NCBI GenBank assembly: GCA_026646335.1
Contig: JAPKFY010000014.1
Location: 1-40,892 of the forward strand
DNA length: 40,892 nt
Reading direction: 5' to 3'
From: Aequorivita sp.
Lineage (GTDB): Bacteria > Bacteroidota > Bacteroidia > Flavobacteriales > Flavobacteriaceae
The translations under genes and the position numbers were made by a program. The notes beneath the pieces were generated by a model, which saw nothing but the letters and a program-made list of their open reading frames with translations, did not search any database and had not been told where the DNA came from. Of the stretch, positions 38,207 to 40,892 are shown piece by piece; the first letter of the stretch is position 1; each line of letters begins with the position of its first letter.

Positions 38207-39408
38207 GCAAATTTAAAAATATACGCGAACAATTTTTCTTCGGCTCACTCATTTTAGTGGTTATAAGCTTGTCTTTGCCAAAATACAGTCTAAACTCCCA
38301 AAGCATTATTGCGTGTGTAATTTGCTGGTTGTTTTACAACCCTTTTCGGGAAAAATACAATAATCTAAAGAGGAATTTTCTGCCTTTTCTGCTTTTAAGT
38401 TCCTTGTTTTGGATTTCGCTAATTGGTTTCCTTTATACTGAAAACCTGAAAGAAGGCATCAGGAATTTTGAAATGCAGCTTCCTTTTTTGGTGTTCCCAT
38501 TGATTTTCTTTTCAGTGGAAATAACTGAAAAAACAAAATTGATATTGCTAAAATATTTTAGTTACGGCGTCGTAGTTTCTGCAGTTTTCGCACTATTAAA
38601 GGCAGGTTATTTCAAACTGAACAATTTTGGCGACTATTTTTATTATGACAAATTGGGACAGTTGTTGGATATTCACACCACTTATTTCGCAATGTATGTG
38701 TTAATTGCACTGCTTTATTTTGCGAATTTCATTTCCCGAAATACCTTTAAAAAGCGCCTTCTTTATGGACTGTGTATCGTTTTCTTACTTTTGTTTTTAT
38801 ACCTTTTGAGCGTTCGGGTGAGCATCCTGGCTTTGATAGTGAGCGGGTTGATTTTGATTTATGGCAACAGAAAAGCCATAACACCCAAAACTATATTTTT
38901 GCTAATTGGCGGCGTTTTGTTGATAGTGCTATTTTATTTTACACCCAATTTCCAAAAAAGGTTTAATGCTAAAACTCCCGAAGGCATAGCCATTTCTGAT
39001 GTGGATACCCGAACGGTGCATTGGCAGTCGGCTCTGGAAGTAATAGAAAAAAACAATTTATTTTTTGGTGCTGGAACAGGAGATGGCCATGCAATATTAT
39101 ATGACCAATATCTAGAAAATGGTTTTGAAACGGGTTATATTTATCAATACAACGCTCATAACCAATTTTTGGAAACAACCTTATACTATGGTTTATTTGG
39201 ACTTGTATTTTTAATTACAATAATCTTTATTGTAGTTAAAAAATGCTATTTATTTAAAAATTATCTTGGAGTTGCAATAATAATTACCCAAATAGTTTTT
39301 ATGATTACTGAATCCACGCTTGAAAGTCAAAGCGGAATAGTTCTTTTTGCTTTCTTTACTGCCATGCTGGCTTCCCATTCCCTTTCAAATAAAGTCAGAA
39401 TTAATTGA
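38203..39408 (+). CDS. O-antigen ligase/polymerase-like membrane protein (Wzy/WaaL superfamily)
   Basis: Polytopic; GAGTGDGHAILYDQYLENGFETGYIYQYNAHNQFLETTLYYGLFGLVFLI, typical Wzy_C-type H-N-x-F/Y loop. Confidence 0.85.
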   Translation: MSKFKNIREQFFFGSLILVVISLSLPKYSLNSQSIIACVICWLFYNPFREKYNNLKRNFLPFLLLSSLFWISLIGFLYTENLKEGIRNFEMQLPFLVFPLIFFSVEITEKTKLILLKYFSYGVVVSAVFALLKAGYFKLNNFGDYFYYDKLGQLLDIHTTYFAMYVLIALLYFANFISRNTFKKRLLYGLCIVFLLLFLYLLSVRVSILALIVSGLILIYGNRKAITPKTIFLLIGGVLLIVLFYFTPNFQKRFNAKTPEGIAISDVDTRTVHWQSALEVIEKNNLFFGAGTGDGHAILYDQYLENGFETGYIYQYNAHNQFLETTLYYGLFGLVFLITIIFIVVKKCYLFKNYLGVAIIITQIVFMITESTLESQSGIVLFAFFTAMLASHSLSNKVRIN

Positions 39409-39424
39409 TTTGAGCTATTAAACA

Positions 39425-40303
39425 ATGAAGAAGAATATATTAGAAATAGGCCCGTATTCTGCGGTAGGTGGTGTAAGCATCCATATCAAGAGACTTGCCG
39501 CACTATTAAGTAAGGAGCATAATTTTACTTTTATAGATGAATCTCCAAGAACTAAAGTAGAAACTAATGTATTTAACTTAAGAAGTAAAAATTTAGCTAA
39601 ATATTTTAAGTTGTTGAATGACGCCGACATTGTTCATATACATACTGGCATTTTGTGGCTTCAGTGCATTCATATTTTTCTAGCTTTCATTTTAAGAAAA
39701 AAAATTATAGTTACAATTCATTCGTTGAGCAACCTTAACAATAAATATTCAATATGGGTCACTCAATTATTTTTGTCATTAACCTCTAAAACAATATTTG
39801 TTAGTAAAGAAATTTCCGAAATATTTAAATTAAAAAATAAGATTATAATACCTGCTTTTATCCCCCCTGATATATCTGAAGAGAAAGATTTGCCTATAGA
39901 GATTTCGAATATTTTAGAAAAGAATAAGGATAAAAAAATAATAGTAAATAATGCTTTTAAGCTCGTTTTATATAAACAGCAGGATTTATACGGATTAGAT
40001 TTACTAATTGATGTTGCGCGTTCCATAAAAAGAGATCAAAAAAACTATAAAATAATTTTTGTGATAGCTTCTATGGATGAAAAACTAAATCTATATGATT
40101 ATTATGCCCAAATAATTAAAGAAGAAAATTTAGAGGAAGAAATTTCCTTAATACCTTATTCCATTTCTTTTGTAAAACTCATGATGGCGAGCGATTTGGT
40201 AGTACGGGCAACAAATACAGATGGTGATGCCCTGACAGTTAGAGAAGCACTATTTTTAAATAAACCTATTATAGCGTCCGATGTTACCTTTAGGCCTGAA
40301 GGG
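39425..40303 (+). CDS. Glycosyltransferase (GT4-like), C-terminus lost at the 3' junction
   Basis: ILEIGPYSAVGGVSIHIKRLAALLSKEHNFTFIDES...DIVHIHTG...DLVVRATNTDGDALTVREALFLNKPIIASDVTFRPEG; switches to unrelated residues after RPEG. Confidence 0.85.
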
Positions 40304-40306
40304 TAC
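40298..40306. other. Sequence junction between flavobacterial DNA and high-GC DNA (probable chimeric join)
   Basis: Glycosyltransferase reading ends after RPEG and composition turns strongly GC-rich. Confidence 0.88.
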
Positions 40307-40320
40307 GCGACCTGCGCGCA

Positions 40321-40545
40321 GTGACCCGCGCTGCGTTCGGTCTAGCGCTCCTCCTGGTGACCAGCGGCTGCGAAGCGGAGCGCGTGAAGACGGCGGAGCG
40401 CGGCAAGGCCCTGGCGCACGCAGCCGAGATCGCCAGCGGGGTTGCGAGCAGCCTGCGCTGCGTGGACGACGCCTGGCCCGTCTACGCCCACGATGAGCAG
40501 CGCAGCGGCGCGAGCAGCGGCTGCTGCAAGGGCCCGCTCTCGCCG
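40321..40545 (+). CDS. N-terminal fragment of a putative lipoprotein (high-GC organism)
   Basis: GTG start, MTRAAFGLALLLVTSGCEAERVKTAERGKALAHAAEIASG: hydrophobic stretch and lipobox-like LVTSGC; continuation beyond ~40545 is antisense to another coding pattern. Confidence 0.5.
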
Positions 40546-40549
40546 CTGT

Positions 40550-40807
40550 GGCGCCCATGCCGCACTCGCCCGTGCCGTCACACGTGGCGCCGAGGGCGAA
40601 GCCCTCCCACTCGAAGCCCTCGTCCGTCGCGCCGTCGCAGTCGTCGTCCTTGCCGTTGCAGGTCTCGGCCGCCGCCAGCGGCCCGGTGCACACCCAGCCC
40701 TTCTTGCCCTGGCACGTCTCGGTGCCGGGGCAGCCGCCGTGCTCGCTCTCGGTGGTGCAGGGGTGGTCGTCGAGGTCCTCGTCGGCCTCGCCGTCGCAGT
40801 CGTCGTA
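40550..40807 (-). CDS. Fragment of a MopE-type / putative metal-binding-motif Cys/Asp-rich protein (myxobacteria-like)
   Basis: YDDCDGEADEDLDDHPCTTESEHGGCPGTETCQGKKGWVCTGPLAAAETCNGKDDDCDGATDEGFEWEGFALGATCDGTGECGMGA: repeated DDDCDGxxDE units. Confidence 0.8.
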
Positions 40808-40892
40808 CCTAGTAAAAGCCCGCCTAACAAGCACCACTTTCTGAAAATGTACCGTTAAAGGGTGAGGCATTATGTCGCTGGAAATAGACGCT

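Noticed and set aside
28116-40303. The polysaccharide locus as a defence or novel system
   Set aside because: Members are recognisable nucleotide-sugar synthesis and Wzx/Wzy pathway proteins; only the SGNH-like and Wzz-like genes are unclear.
40256-40870. 204-aa minus-strand ORF as a single protein
   Set aside because: It spans three junctions; only 40550-40807 carries a recognisable coding pattern.

Overview
The window is about 39.5 kb of low-GC Flavobacteriia-like chromosome (roughly 800-40300) flanked by unrelated high-GC DNA. The 5' ~790 bp encode, antisense, an internal piece of a proteobacterial-type MutS. The ORF track missed this because the frame is open across the segment. The 3' ~590 bp look like a composite: a GTG-initiated lipoprotein start, an antisense 'DCDGxxDE' MopE-type metal-binding repeat fragment, and ~85 bp of something else. 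The simplest reading is chimeric assembly or library joins at both ends, not horizontal transfer. The flavobacterial core is mostly housekeeping: RNase R, a DUF2807 protein, a frameshifted LysE transporter, tRNA-Cys, FolB, GlnRS, a YtxH/holin-like trio, a SPFH protein, GltX, a DUF4175 protein, YbeY, MnmG, a methyltransferase, a Pol III delta'-like protein, Pgk, an MltD/LysM protein, a DUF4837 protein, TatA, an M23 peptidase, a GH3 protein and a DUF6909-like protein. These are followed by a surface polysaccharide locus (rfbBACD, a Wzz-like protein, wecB, wecC, Wzx-like, Wzy-like, SGNH-like, a second Wzy/WaaL-like and a truncated glycosyltransferase). Points worth a second look are two parS-like palindromes bracketing mnmG, a small dispersed palindromic repeat that adds ~12 aa in frame to GltX, a nucleoside-phosphorylase-like C-terminus on an uncharacterised protein, and an SGNH-like gene between two polymerase-like genes. 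I see no convincing CRISPR, phage, transposase or defence system.
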